The notes: a model not told the origin generated them from the sequence alone. DNA of 64,000 nt from Linanthus parryae (GCA_023055425.1 JALGPY010000009.1:19489775-19553774), one strand, 5' to 3'. Positions 1 through 11,576 are shown, counted from the first letter of the stretch. A program made the numbers and translations.

Positions 1-252
1 AGTCTTTGTTTCCAAAGTTTTTCTTCATCTTAAGAATTTTGGTCAAGGCTTTGGAAATCAAAGCTTCCCTTATAGGTCATCAAGTTGAAGTGATGTGAGA
101 TCTTGAGGTTCCTCAATTGCAGTAGTCTCTGGTTCCCATTTTGCCTTTGGAAGACTTCTCAGAATCTTCCTCACCTTTTCTTCATTGGAAATATGATTTC
201 CAAGTGAATCAAGGTTACTGAATAGTATGTGAACCTTTTGAACATGTCTCTG
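1..252 (-). repeat. Second copy of a gag segment (matches 6,080-6,469)
   Basis: Bases 1-252 align with gag at 6,080-6,469 but lack about 130 bases present there (roughly 6,143-6,272). The deletion point has a short shared AAGC. Homology stops at about 252, where the extra ORF begins. This marks a junction with another element copy or an internal rearrangement. Confidence 0.85.
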
Positions 253-1731
253 ACTGGGAAAATTCTTGTCAGAACCATCTTTCTTGATACCTTCTTCAGC
301 TTGAAAGACATCCTCAGGCACATCAAACACAGTCATGCTTCTAAAGATGGTCTCCACCATGTACTTTACCTTCCTGAGATCAGTCTCAAACCCATGCTGA
401 TTTTCTTTGATTTCACTAGAGTCCATATCTAAACCATCAAGTATCTGAAGAATTGAAGACAAATCACGAGGGTGTGAGGCCTGGCTTGAATTAGGGGCCA
501 AGGTCTTGGTCTTAAGAATCTTCTTTGCACCCAGTTCCTCTTCTGTCAACTCTGAATATAACTTCCAAGTTTTTGCCTTGGTCTTCACCACTCCAATCTT
601 CTCAAATGCTTTCTCATTAAGCAAACCAAACCCAGAAGTGATAGTCTCTTCATCAGCAGTTGGAATCTCAAGGTGTTGGAAGAAAAATGTGAGAAAATTT
701 GCATAAGGTAAAGGATGCTTTCTCTGATCTGTTTGGCTAAACAGCATGTGTTCCATTACAAGCTTATGAAGGTCAATGTCATACCCATGCATAATCAGAT
801 ACATTATGTATAGCACTCTCTCAGTGATCAACTCCTTGGAATGTTCCCTTGGAAAGATACATCTCATCAAGATAGTGAATAGAACTTTGGCTTCAACATT
901 TAACACATAGTGTGTTAACTGTTTAGATGAGGTAGGGATGTTGGGTAGAAAGTATTCTTCTTTGGCCAACTTCAAAACTTCACTTTTTGGAGAATGGTTC
1001 TGTGTGTCATACCTCTTAGGACAGCCTAGGACAGATGTAAACTCAACATGATCTAGCTCCATATTAACACCAGCAACTCTAATCTTGATTACTAAGTGTG
1101 GAGAGTTCTTAAGTTGCTTTATGTTGAGATAGAAGAATATGGTAAGTCGTCGGTAGGCTAGCTCAGGAGGGTTTAGCATGAACCATAGAGAGCTTTTCTT
1201 TAACATAGTAATGCAATTCAGATTCATTCCAAGCAACATAGGAAGACTGATCAAGCAACAGAAAGCAATAGGTCTAGAAGCAAAACCATCCAACCACTGA
1301 CCTTTGGAAGTGTTTTTGATGAACCAAGATTCATCAGGAGCAGAGTTATTTGAATAGATCTCCAAGGCCCTTTCCACATTATCTTCTGGTTCTTCCACTG
1401 TCACCTTTTATTTTCCCTTTTCAGCTTGAGAGGCCTTCTTCTTTTTCTTCAGCTTCTTGGGACTTGAGATCTGTGTTTCTGGTTGCTTTTCTGCAGCAGT
1501 CTTCTCTTTCTTCTTCTTCTTCTTCTTCTTGTCTGAAGATGGTGTCACATCCTTCCTGGTTTTCTTTTTTGGTGGAGGAAGTTCTGCAACAGCTTCTGCA
1601 CTGGGAGTCCTAGAACTTGAATCCCCACTGATTGTTTGAACTTCATCCTCAACTGTCTTTCTCTTCTTCTTTGTACTATACTTTGAACCGCCGGCCATCT
1701 TGATTTTGTCAGAGGCTCTTCTAGTGCTCAT
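70..1731 (-). pseudogene. Extra downstream ORF of the copia element, fused to gag and broken by a stop
   Basis: This reading frame of about 554 codons follows pol on the same strand. The first ~107 codons are rich in Lys, Ser and Thr with a run of lysines, resembling a nuclear-localisation or basic region. An in-frame TAA at 1,408-1,410 then interrupts it, and the same frame continues to a TAA at 70-72. The middle part resembles the 'putative plant transposon protein' domain found in extra ORFs of plant retrotransposons; this is from memory of the family, and the function is unknown. The last ~60 codons (about 252 to 73) are not part of that domain: they match the element's own gag, including the block NLDSLGnHISNEEKVR. 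The tail therefore looks like a fusion to a second gag copy. There is no sign of a signal peptide. Confidence 0.75.
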
Positions 1732-2082
1732 TAGGGTTTTGGAGAAGAATAGAGAGAGGCAGGAATGATACGAGAGAAGGAGAAGAGAGGAAGATAAATA
1801 CTAAAAGAGTTTGAGTTTAAAAAGAAAACTGCAATTTCATTCTGATCTCAAAAGATTTGTAATGATCAGAGAAGATTCAAATCTTTGAAGCCGTTGGAAA
1901 CAAATATTTAATACTATACTAGGTTGAAAAAGGTAGGGGCAATATTAAGCAAATATCTACAAAGATAGCACCCAATACTGAATGATCCAAGAATTGTTAG
2001 CTAACCAGTCATCAGACTTATTTACAAGGCTTTGAGAATAATTTCAAGGTCTTGAAATGCTGCCATACTGAACCAAATAAAA
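1732..2082. other. Spacer between copia pol and the extra ORF
   Basis: AT-rich spacer without a coding frame. It holds several copies of the TTCAAGGCNTTGAA-type palindrome (near 2,042, 2,088 and 2,100) that recurs through this element. Confidence 0.6.
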
Positions 2083-3658
2083 TCAAAGCTTTGAAAAGAT
2101 TTTCAAGGCTTTGAAAATCAGTTCAAACCTTTGAAACACATAATAACTTACCTTCCTTTCCTGATGCTCCCCATAAACCAATGAATCTTTATTTAGCATG
2201 CCTAATTCCAGCCTTAGAGTTGAAAATCTTTCATCTGGAAATGGTTTAGTGAACATACCTGCAAGTTGCATGTTAGTAGAAACAAATTCAAGAACAATAT
2301 CACCTTTCTCAGCATGATCTCTAATGAAATGGTGTCTGACATCAATATGCTTGGTTCTTGAATGCTGAACTGGATTCTTTGTAATTGATATTGCACTGGT
2401 GTTTTCAAATTTGATAGGTATACTTATGAAGTTAAATCCAAGATCTCTCAACTGTTGGCCAATCCATAAGACTTGTGAGCAACAGGCTCCAGCAGCTATA
2501 TATTCAGCTTCAGCTGTTGATAAAGCAACTGAGTTTTGTTTCTTGGAGTGTCAACTGATCAAGGAGGATCCAATGAATTGGCAAGTTCCTGAAGTGCTTT
2601 TCCTATCAACTTTGTAACCTGCAAATTCGGCATCTGAAAATCCATGCAAAGAAAAATTAGAGTGTCTTGGATACGAAAGCCCTAAGTCTTTGGTACCATT
2701 GAGATATCTGAAGATTCTTTTCACAGCACTTAAGTGTGATTCCTTTGGATCAGCTTGAAATCTTGCACACATACATTGACTAAACATGATATCTGGTCTA
2801 CTAGCAGTAAGGTATAGTAATTATCCAATCATACCTCTATACTCTTTCACATTGACACTCTTACCAGATTCATCAGTATCTAAGAACAGTGTAGAACTCA
2901 TAGGGGTCTTGATTTCTTTGGATTGAGACATACTGTACTTGTTCAACAAGTCCCTAGTGTACTTGCTTTGATGTAGAAAGATGCCCTTCTTCAACTGATC
3001 TATTTGAAGTCCAAGGAAGAAGTTCAACTCTCCCATCATGCTCATTTCAAATTCCCTGCTCATAAGACTTGAGAATTCATTGCATAATAGATCATTAGTA
3101 GCTCCAAATAAAATATCATGAACATAAATCTGAACTACAAGTAAATCTTTCTCATGAGTCTTTATGAAAAGGGTCTTTTCTACTAATCCTCTTTTGAAAT
3201 CATTTTCAAGCAAAAACTTTGACAATCTTTCATACCAATCTCTTGGAGCTTGTTTCAAACCATAAAGAGCTTTGTCAAGTTTGTAAACATGATCTGGAAA
3301 CTTGTCATTTTTAAAACCAGGAGGTTGTGCAACATGAACTTCTTCTTTCAAGTAACCATTCAAAAATGCACATTTTACATCCATCTGAAAAAGTTTTAAT
3401 GTTCTTGTAGGATGCAAAGGCAAGTAAAATTTTAATTGCTTCTAACCCGGCCACAGGAGCAAAAGTTTCCTCATAATCAATACCTTCATCTTGGTTGTAA
3501 CCTTGAGCAACTAACTTTGCTTCGTTCCTGATCACTTTTCCATTTTCATGCAGTTTGTTTCTGAACACCCATGTGGTACAAATGACAGACTGGTTTGTTG
3601 ATGGGGGAACTAGGTTCCACACCTTATTTCTTTCAAACTCATTGAGTTCACTTTGCAT
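2083..3658 (-). pseudogene. copia reverse transcriptase and RNase H (broken)
   Basis: The reverse transcriptase begins near 3,658 with the EGIDYEETFAPVA block. It shifts frame near 3,410 and continues through DVKCAFLNG and ALYGLKQAPRDWYERL. The active-site motif reads YVHD at 3,115-3,126 instead of the usual YVDD, so one metal-binding aspartate is replaced by histidine. A stop near 2,821 separates it from the following block (PDIMFSQCMCARFQADP, 2,551-2,787). The RNase H end (2,083-2,451) has HSRTKHIDVRHHFIRD and a CxDxxTKPL-like end reading MFTKPF. Together these would copy element RNA into DNA, but this copy is dead on several counts. Confidence 0.93.
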
Positions 3659-3667
3659 AGCTATAAT

Positions 3668-5044
3668 TCAGTCTGCTTCTTGTAATGCTTCCTTCATAGT
3701 TTTAGGTTCTACAAGAGAAATAGAAGCATTAAAAGCACAAAGATTCTTCAACTGTGATCTTTTTTCTGTACCAGTGGTTGGATCAGAGATGATGTTGTCA
3801 GCTGGATGAGATGAAAGATATTTGAATCTCTTTCTTGGAGACCAGGGTTCAATTTCTCCATATTGCTTCTCTGGTCTTGAAGTAGTAGCCTGATCACTCA
3901 TGTCTTTCTGGTCATCCTTATCAAGGCTTTGATATTTATATTCAAGGCCTTGAGACCTATTTTCAAGGTCTTGAAACTGGCTTCTGTTTCCCTCTAAACC
4001 TTTCTTGAAACCAAGTGAGTTTTCATCTTCTTCTGATTCATGCTTGTTCAGATTCAAATCTACAAAACTTTCACTCAAAGAACCATCATAACTTTCATCA
4101 AAAATAACATGAATACTTTCTTCAACAAGCTTGGTTCTTTTATTATAAACTCTATAAGCTTTGCTAGTCAGAGAGTAACCAAGAAAGATACCTTCATCAC
4201 TTCTTGCATCAAACTTACCCAAGTTGTCATTTCCATTGTTGTGGACAAAACATGTGCAACCAAAGGTTTTGAAGTATGAAATGTTTGCTTTCTCCCTTTA
4301 AAAAGTTCATAGGGGGTTTTCTTCAATATAGATCTGATCAAGCACCTGTTCAAAATATAATTTGTTTTATTCACGGCTTCTTACCTTTTGGAGTTGGAGT
4401 CCTCATAGGACCACGAAGATCCATATGAAGTAATTCAATAGGTCTAGTAGTACTTACAAACTTCTTTGGATTGAATGAGCTTCTGGTCTGCTTACCCTGT
4501 GCACAGGCTTTGCATACTTCATCATCTTTGAACTTAATAGATGGTAATACTCTTACCAGATCTTTGGAGATCAAATTGTTTAAGGTATGCAAGCTGATGT
4601 GACCAAGCTTTCTGTTTCAAAGCTTTGAATCCTCTTTCAAGGCCTTGAGGCACTTCAAACTTTTACCTGCAACTTTGTTAGTCTGAAAAATATAAACATT
4701 GTTTGATCTAGAGGCTGTGAGAATACAGTTGCCTAATTTCTCATTTTGTACCACACACTTCTCTTTATCAAATATAACCTAATTACCATTGTCACAAAGC
4801 TGAGATACACTAAGCAAATTAAATTTCAATCCATCAACTAGATATACATCAGAGATTGAATTTTCAGAATCTGTACCAACTTTACCAATACCAGAATGTT
4901 GCATTTGCCTTTGTCACCATGTGTAATTGAACCTTCTGATTTCTCTTTCAATTCTAAGAATAGAGATCTCTTTCCACTCATGTGTCTTGAGCAACCACTG
5001 TCCATAAACCACTTCTGTTCTTTGACATTGGTGACAACCTGCAA
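3668..5044 (-). pseudogene. copia protease and integrase (catalytic core deleted)
   Basis: The aspartic protease starts near 5,044 with WFMDSGCSRHMSG, where DSG is the active site. The integrase zinc-binding end (about 4,592 down) has the pair CKAC and leads to HMDLRGPM. At about 4,373 the sequence jumps from that point directly to NYILNRCLIR, which normally lies after the DDE catalytic core. Roughly 150 residues of core, with the remaining catalytic residues, are missing and the frame changes at the junction. The post-core part (3,668-4,222) retains DEGIFLGYS and VEESIHVIFDES. Confidence 0.9.
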
Positions 5045-5051
5045 ACACCAA

Positions 5052-5677
5052 TCACTGCCTTACCCAGTTGTTAGACCAAGTGTAGAATTCGGACTCATAC
5101 ACAGGATCAACCATGTTGGGTGGTCTGACCCCTTTAGGAACCCAAATCTGTCTAAATTTTCCTTTGAGCTGAAATGGGAATGTGTTCCTCATTATGTGAG
5201 GGTCTCTTCTTCTGAAAGGACAAGTAATCTTAACATGACCAATTTTATTGCAGAAATTACACTTAGGAGAAGTTTTGTTTCCAGCTTTCACAAACCTGGT
5301 ATGGTTCTTCTTGGAAAATTTGGATTGTATCCAATACCAGTTTAGTGAACAGACTTTGAACTTTCTCCAATAATCAAGTTCAACTTGTGTTCTGAGCCTG
5401 CAAGTTTGGCTTTGACTAATTCAGATTCTTGGAGTTTCTCAGTAAGAGTAGTATTTTGTTTATTTAATTCATCAACTTGATGTCTTAGATTAACAAGGCT
5501 ATCACTCAGTAGAGAGTTCTCAGTGACTACTTCCTTGACTTGTGTTTTCAAGGCTTTGAAACTGGTTTTCAAGGCCTTGAAATCACTGTCAGTTTTCTTC
5601 TGAGAAATTTTAAGATTCTGATTCAGACAAACAAGTTGTGAATTCTCTTTTGCCCTCTCATGAACTTTTTCTTTCAA
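5052..5677 (-). pseudogene. copia gag C-terminal part: coiled coil and second zinc knuckle
   Basis: Between 5,677 and 5,342 is a charged, heptad-rich stretch typical of the coiled coil in long SIRE-like Gag proteins. Inside it the repeat FKALKT occurs twice, encoded by two copies of the element's palindrome. Between 5,291 and 5,052 lies a CCHC knuckle reading CNFCNKIGHVKITC (CX2CX4HX4C). The two pieces are in different frames. It would be a nucleic-acid-binding, self-assembling part of the capsid. Confidence 0.8.
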
Positions 5678-5755
5678 AACTCTAATCTCCTTCAGTTAGT
5701 CCTCTTCATTTAAAAGAATTATTCTAAGATAATCTGAGAGGGCTTCTTTTGGTTT

Positions 5756-6907
5756 TCAAATCAAACAGTTTATCATTACCTCAGTGTTCTTTTCAGAACT
5801 TTCATCATGCTTGGACATGAAGCATAGGTTGGCATGTTCTTCTTCAGATTGAGAGTCACTTGAGGTATCTGAATCACTCCATGAAGCTATCATAGCTTTC
5901 TTTCTTATGTCATGATATTTCTTCTGGAAGTTCTTGCTTTTCTTGTGTGGACAGTCTCTAATCAAGTGTCCTGCATCACCACACTCAAATCAATTCATGA
6001 CTTTTGATTTATTATTTTGTGAAGAAGACTTACCTTCGTAGTCCTTTCTAGTGGATTATATGTGTCTTTCTCTGTTGAAGTCTTTGTTTCCAAAGTTTTT
6101 CTTCATCTTAAGGATTTTGGTCAAGGATTTGGAAATCAAAGCAAATGGATCTTCATCATCATCCTCAGTTTCAAGGCTTCAAATTTTCTCATTTTCTTTG
6201 GCCTTGAGTGCTAAGTTCTTGACACCTTTCGGTAGCTCTCCATCAGCTTCATTCATGGATATTTCATGTGTAAAAAGCTTCCCTTGTAGGTCATCAAGTT
6301 GAAGTGATGAGAGTCTTGAGCTTCCTGAATTGCAGTAGTCTTTGGTTCCCATTTTGCCTTTGGAAGACTTCTCTGAATGTTCCTCACCTTTTCTTCATTG
6401 GAAATATGCTTTCCAAGTGAATCAAGGTTATTGACTATATCTGTGAACCTTTTGAACATGTCTCTGATTGACTCATCTGCATTCATTTTGAGCGACTCAT
6501 ATTGTCTGAGATAGATGTTGATCTTGGTTTGCTTGACTTGACTGGTTCCTTCAAATGTGACCACAAGCTTATCCATATCTCTTTGGCAGTCTTACAGCCT
6601 GAAATCCTGTTGAATTCATCTGTACTCAAAGCACAATACAAGATGTTAATAGCTTTGAAACTTTTAGAGAATTATTCTAATTCAGATGAAGAGAGAGAGA
6701 GTCCTCCGATTTTGGAGTTTTAATTCCATCTTTCTTTGTATAGAAAGTGTGAGGTCCATTCTGAATAATGGTCCTTAGCTCTATGTCTTGATCAATGATG
6801 AACATTTTCATCAGGGCTTTCCAGTGAGCAAAATTATCTCCAAAAAATAGTGGAGGTCTGTTAGTAGCTCTTCCCTGTGAGAAATCACGATCACCTGCAG
6901 TACTCAT
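5756..6907 (-). pseudogene. copia gag N-terminal part (UBN2-like)
   Basis: The best start is the ATG at 6,905-6,907, just after the primer site, giving MSTAGDRDFSQGR and then PPLFFGDNFAHWKALM, a typical copia Gag beginning. The UBN2-like capsid region (6,253-6,576) includes RDMFKRFTDIVNNLDSLG and ISNEEKVRNIQRSLP. A first CCHC knuckle lies near 5,960-5,992; its first Cys codon has become TGA at 5,990-5,992. After it comes an acidic Ser-rich stretch (SDSDTSSDSQSEEE). Frameshifts occur near 6,677 and 6,253. Confidence 0.88.
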
Positions 6908-6940
6908 GATCACCAGATGATTAAATCTATACAGTGATAC

Positions 6941-6956
6941 AAGCTCTGATACCAAT
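6941..6956 (-). other. Primer-binding site, initiator tRNA-Met type
   Basis: On the minus strand the sequence reads TTGGTATCAGAGCTT, complementary to the 3' end of plant initiator tRNA-Met. It sits next to the LTR end and 34 bases before the gag ATG. This fixes the strand of the element. Confidence 0.9.
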
Positions 6957-8252
6957 TGAAAGGGGAGTAAGCAGGTAGAAATGCAGCACATATACTCTAG
7001 AGGGGGGGGGGGTTGAATAGAGTATGCCAACTTTTGTAAAACTTTAAAATATAAGAGATTATGTGAAGAGCAATGAAGTTCAAAGCCTTGAAAACAGTTT
7101 CAAGCCTTGGAATGAAATAAATTTTGAATGAAATACAGACAAGTCTTTTTCAAAGCCTTGAAAAAAGTTTCAAACCCTTGAAAACAGACTAGTTTGAATG
7201 CTGTAAAAACTAAGTATGAGAATGAAAATGTAAATGCAAGAGACACAGGATTTATAGAGTTCAGTCCACTTGGACCTATGTCTCTACCTCAAGGATCTTC
7301 TCCCTGCAGGATTTTCAACACAATTCTTATTAATCAAAAGCTAAGCCCTAGATCTCAAGCACGGAGATATGCCTTACTCTGTTATAGCTTGTGGTTCTCT
7401 CTAACCTATCTAGTACCTGCTCTAGCTAACTGATTAACTAAGAATTCTCTATTGTTTACTTTAAACAATCCTTGAGAATGAGAGCTAGAAGTAGTATAAG
7501 AATGATATACAAATTAAGCTCAGAATAGAAGAACACTAGAAGTGAAAAACTGCAGATTAAAATGTAGTGATCTTCTGTGAGATGGATGGTGAGAATGATG
7601 TGCTTCTTTGATGCTTGTCAATCCTGAAATGTGTCTCTATTTTTGCCCGTTCATTGTTGTTTTTGTTGCTTCAAAATGATCTCTATTTATACAGCTCAGA
7701 TGCTCTGCAAATCTTCCCTGATTTTCAGCAACAAACTTCCTGTTTTGTAGGCAACAACTTTGACTCTTTTAACAACCTTCTCCAACGGATAGTTGATCAT
7801 AATCTTCAAAGATATTGTCCCGATCTTGTCTTTAAGCAGATTGAGAAGTTGTCAAGAGTGTCTGACTGATTACAGAATCACATTCTCTCAATGTTTCCTT
7901 TCCTGCAAAACCCAGGTTAGGAAACCAATCCTGCAAAATAGGAAATAAAATTTCTCTGCAAAACTAAGTCAAACAGGCTAAACAGGTGAGGTCTATGTGA
8001 ATCAAAAACTTTTGTTTTTCATCATCAAGTAATAACAAATCACATATAGGGGTGAGAGAGTTAGAATAAGATCGGAAGTATTCTGAAAAACTCCCCCTTA
8101 GAATATGCTTACAATTTGGACAGTTTCAAGGCTTTGAACAGTGTTTCAAGGCCTGCTATTTCAAGCCTGTGAAACTTGTGATTCAAGGCTTTGAAAATTG
8201 GTTCAAGGCCTTGAAATAGCTCTGTATTTCAAGCCTGTGAACCCTGTGAACT
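6957..8252 (-). repeat. 5' LTR of the copia element (truncated)
   Basis: The inner end is CTTTCA on the minus strand next to the primer site. The sequence matches the solo LTR at 45,369-46,665 in opposite orientation, for example the AACAATAGAGAATTCT block and the GGGGGAGTTTT block near 8,090. It contains many TTCAAGGCCTTGAA-like palindromes, notably at 8,120-8,240. The outer end is cut by the Athila-type LTR at 8,253. Confidence 0.85.
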
Positions 8253-10107
8253 TGACGCGATTTACTAACGTGTTTAAACGAAAGCGCACGGTCAAGTAAT
8301 ATAGGGGTGGTGTTTCAACCCCGAGTTATCGATCCCACGAGGAGAAACTTGAGATTATTTAATTAATAGAATAATGTAGATTACTGTAATAGGAGGAAAG
8401 AATTGTGATAAATGAGTTCGTCACCCACAAACAAGTGACCGAAAAATGAAATAACAACTAAACTAATATTTTTGTATTTTTTATTTTTAATAGATAGACA
8501 TGGAAGAACTAGGCAGTCTTTAGATCACCTAGGGCTGCAGACGATTTCCAGTTCAGCTATGTAACACGTCAATCCAGTTCTAGTTCAGCCGGGTAATAGG
8601 CTACGACACTATCATGTCGGTCTCATGTCATTTTACGTCTTGGTTAACTACAATCTCCTCTCGGTCTCATGTTGTCTACCGGTCTGTTCTAGCAGGTCAT
8701 CTACTGGTACGATAACGGGTCCTGTCGGCCCACCGTTTCACGGAATATCTAAATAATCCTACCGAATCTACCCACACTAGGCCAATCCTAACACTTCTCC
8801 TTTTCGGTCTCGGTGATTCGGGATTGTGTTCAAATTATCTACACAATTAGGTTGAGTCACTGTCGTGCACTCATCTAATTAGCTAGTACGTCCGGGTAGC
8901 TACTCCATTCATACTAAAGATTAAGCGTAGAACAAGAACATGTAACTAGAACGAATATTAACTTTAAGCAAGAAATTGATTCACAAAATAAACCATAGTT
9001 TCGTCGAATATCAAATCATATCCTAATCATGTCAATAGACTAACATCAACAAGTTCAAGAAACTAACATTCAATTGAAGAATCAAATCTAAATGCGTGAA
9101 ACAAAGTCTGAAATCCGGAAAATAACCGTCTACATAAACCCTAGGCTCTCGTAGAGATGCCTAGAAAAGTATTTAGCTAAGAAGAATCAACCAAACACGG
9201 TGCAATAGTTTCTCCATACAGAGATTGAGAAAGAAGAAGAAGAAAATAAAAAACCTAGTTCTCCAATGGTGGCTTTTGTGTTCTCTTCGTCCCCGTCTTC
9301 TTACTTGTCGTCCTCCCTTTTTTATCTGCTCCAAATATGCGTGAATACTTCCTCAAGGATGAACTCCTAGGTTAGAAGAAGTTCCCAAAGCTCAAACTCT
9401 TTAAAAATTACAAAACAACCCAAAAAATTGCGGTTTAGCCCTTTGTTCACACTAACAGAATTGTTGTTCGCACGAACACAGCTTTACTCTCTGTCCGCAC
9501 GAACACTTTTTTTGTTTGTACAATTTTGCAGCCCCTTTTCACCCTTTTTGGCTGTCCCGAAAATTTTCTAAGTGTTTTTGTTCGCACGAACACAAAAGTG
9601 TTCGCACGAACACCCCTGGAGATGACCTCAGATTTTCATCCTCTTCGACGGACCTTAACTTTCTCTTCCGATCTCCGTTTTAGCTCTGTGACCTATCGTT
9701 GGAAAGCTCTTTGAGTCTAATTTCATTTTACACTGGTTTCACTCCAAAATTTATTGTAGAAATCGAGATACTATCAAAATAGTGTAGATTGGTCACTTTT
9801 GCTCCTCTGACTTTGCTTCTCTTGCTTCCTCTTGAATTTGCTTTGTTTCCGAAGTTCGTTTCATGCCTCCTAGCCATCGTTTAGCATCCGTTCCTTTCAA
9901 GACAACATGAACAACCATACCAAGCGATTACGTTTGACAAATAACATCGAAATATGCATCGAAATGCCTGGATTAACAATAAAGTGCTAAAAACTCAACT
10001 TTCTACGTTTTCTCAACATTCATAGTGTAAAACTCATATTTCAACCCCGAAATCAAGCAAAACGATATTAAATATGTAAGAAATATAACTCTAATAAAGA
10101 GCTATCA
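8253..10107 (-). mobile_element. Lone Athila/Tat-type gypsy LTR
   Basis: It begins TGACGCG and ends GAGCTATCA, with the low-copy internal features of Athila-type LTRs, such as the 'cccgagttatcgatcccacgag' region near 8,320 and the terminal GCTATCA also seen in the 48.6-62.3 kb element. No gag or pol is attached. I could not find matching 5-base flanks (GAACT on the left, ACCGC on the right), so it may be a solo LTR with decayed ends or a remnant. Confidence 0.65.
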
Positions 10108-10432
10108 ACCGCTAAGTTGTATTAAACGTCAGCAAGTACCCCAACTATTAACAAAGCAAGAGAGTTAAGGCACGCTAACCTCCTACCAATTTTTGAAAGT
10201 ACAAACAACTCCCCCTATGTTATGCTATACACAGTTTTATTAAACTAAACTTTTACCCCCTCAAGAATAACTTCAATTTCATCAAAATAAAAGCGGAATT
10301 AAGCTAGCAAGATGAGATTTTGACTATGTAAATCAACTAATTAGAGGATTTAGAACATACCTAGGCTTCTAAATTTACTATTTTACCCTCGCTAATTAGA
10401 TGGGGTATTACATTCAGAAGCATGGATAACAT
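10108..10432. other. Unassigned AT-rich spacer
   Basis: No coding frame or RNA gene is visible. On the minus strand it contains a GGGGGAG tract near 10,212, reminiscent of copia LTRs, so it may be remnant repeat. Confidence 0.4.
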
Positions 10433-11277
10433 AGTGCACATTGATGAGAAGTGGTTCTACATTCAAAAAGTGAATGACAAATACATTCTCCTACCACTAG
10501 AGGAAGTACCATATGATGATTGCCAATCCAAACACTTTGTTGGTAAAGTAATGTTCATGTGCTGTGTTGGGAGGCCTCTATATGACATTAATGGCGAGTG
10601 TGTGTGGGATGCAAAGATTGGTGTGTGGCCATTTGTGGAAGATGTTGCAGCTAGGAGATCATCAGTTAATAGACCAGCAGGTACAATTGAAGTCAAACCA
10701 AACTGTGACTAAGGAGGTAATGAATGACATGTTGATCAACATTATAACTACAGGGATTAAGTCAAAGTGGCCAAACATGTTGTCAAAAGACATATTGATT
10801 CAACAAGACAATGCAACACCACATGTGCATAATGAGTATGTGAATTTTATTGCAGCTGCAAACTCAGATGGATTCAACATGAAGCTAATCAATCAACCAG
10901 CAAAGTCACCAGATTGTAACATTCTGGATTTAGGCTTCTTCAACTCAATTCAAAGCCTCCAAACTAAAATGCAAACAAAGACAACAACGGATCTCATTGC
11001 TGCAGTACAAATGACATATGAAGGGAAAGAAGATCAAACAGTAGACAATGTGTATCTGGACCTACAATTGGTGATGATAGAGATTATGGTTGCAACGGGT
11101 CACAACTTCAAGCTTCCACATATAGGTAAAGGCAAGTTGAGAAACTTGGGTTTGCTACCAAGAAGTTTCACAGTTCAAACTCAAATTGTAATGGACTGCA
11201 TTGACTACATGAAAGAGATGGAAGAAAAGATAGGCAATCCTTCATTGTTGGAAGGATTATGGTATGATCCAGAATAG
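10422..11277 (+). pseudogene. mariner-like (DD39D) transposase, copy 1
   Basis: This is the C-terminal two-thirds of a plant mariner-like transposase, the enzyme that cuts and pastes its element. The first catalytic Asp is in HIDEKWFY (about 10,437) and the second in IQQDNATPH. The third lies 39 residues later in the KSPDCNILDLGFF block, the DD39D spacing of plant mariner-like elements. A one-base frameshift near 10,700 separates the first part, ending KPNCD-stop, from the rest, resuming QTVTKEV. The N-terminal DNA-binding domain is absent and no terminal inverted repeats are evident. The last residues are LEGLWYDPE. Confidence 0.9.
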
Positions 11278-11576
11278 GCATACCATAGGATCACTGAACT
11301 TTTGTTGCAACTAGACACAATTGTAGGTACTGTTGTATTTTGCTACAACTATGCATTGTTGCATGCATCAATAGGCCTTTTGCAAGTTGCAATCATTTTG
11401 GACATGAATGTATTTTGAAAATCATAATATATTTTGAATCAATCCTCAAACCACTCGAGGGATAAAATTACTAGATTGATTGTGTTTGGTTGAGGTGGTA
11501 CCACGCTGTGAATCACAGTATTTACTCTAACACCTATAAACCAAACAAGTGTTAGATCAAACCAATCAATACTCAT
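10433..11576 (+). repeat. Tandem duplication unit 1 (1,144 bp)
   Basis: The left copy of a head-to-tail duplication holding the mariner fragment and its 3' flank. The breakpoint shares the triplet CAT, so boundaries are certain to about three bases. Confidence 0.92.

Larger units (their letters stand above)
1..8252 (-). mobile_element. Decayed SIRE-like Ty1/copia retrotransposon
   Basis: Read on the minus strand, the order is 5' LTR, primer-binding site, gag, protease, integrase, reverse transcriptase, RNase H, then an extra ORF. That order, the initiator-Met primer site, two zinc knuckles and the downstream ORF fit the SIRE/Maximus copia lineage. Every coding block is broken by stops, frameshifts or deletions, so the copy cannot be autonomous. 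The window starts inside the element: no 3' LTR is visible, and a second gag piece lies where the 3' end is expected. The 5' LTR is cut at 8,252 by an Athila-type LTR. Confidence 0.92.

Noticed and set aside
6941..6956. tRNA gene from the CTCTGATACCA word
   Set aside because: Only the 3' tail complement is present, as expected for a primer-binding site; no cloverleaf surrounds it. The same holds for 60,805-60,826.
8120..8240. CRISPR-like regularly spaced repeats
   Set aside because: The TTCAAGGCCTTGAA units have irregular spacing and sit in a plant LTR; no cas genes and wrong kind of genome.
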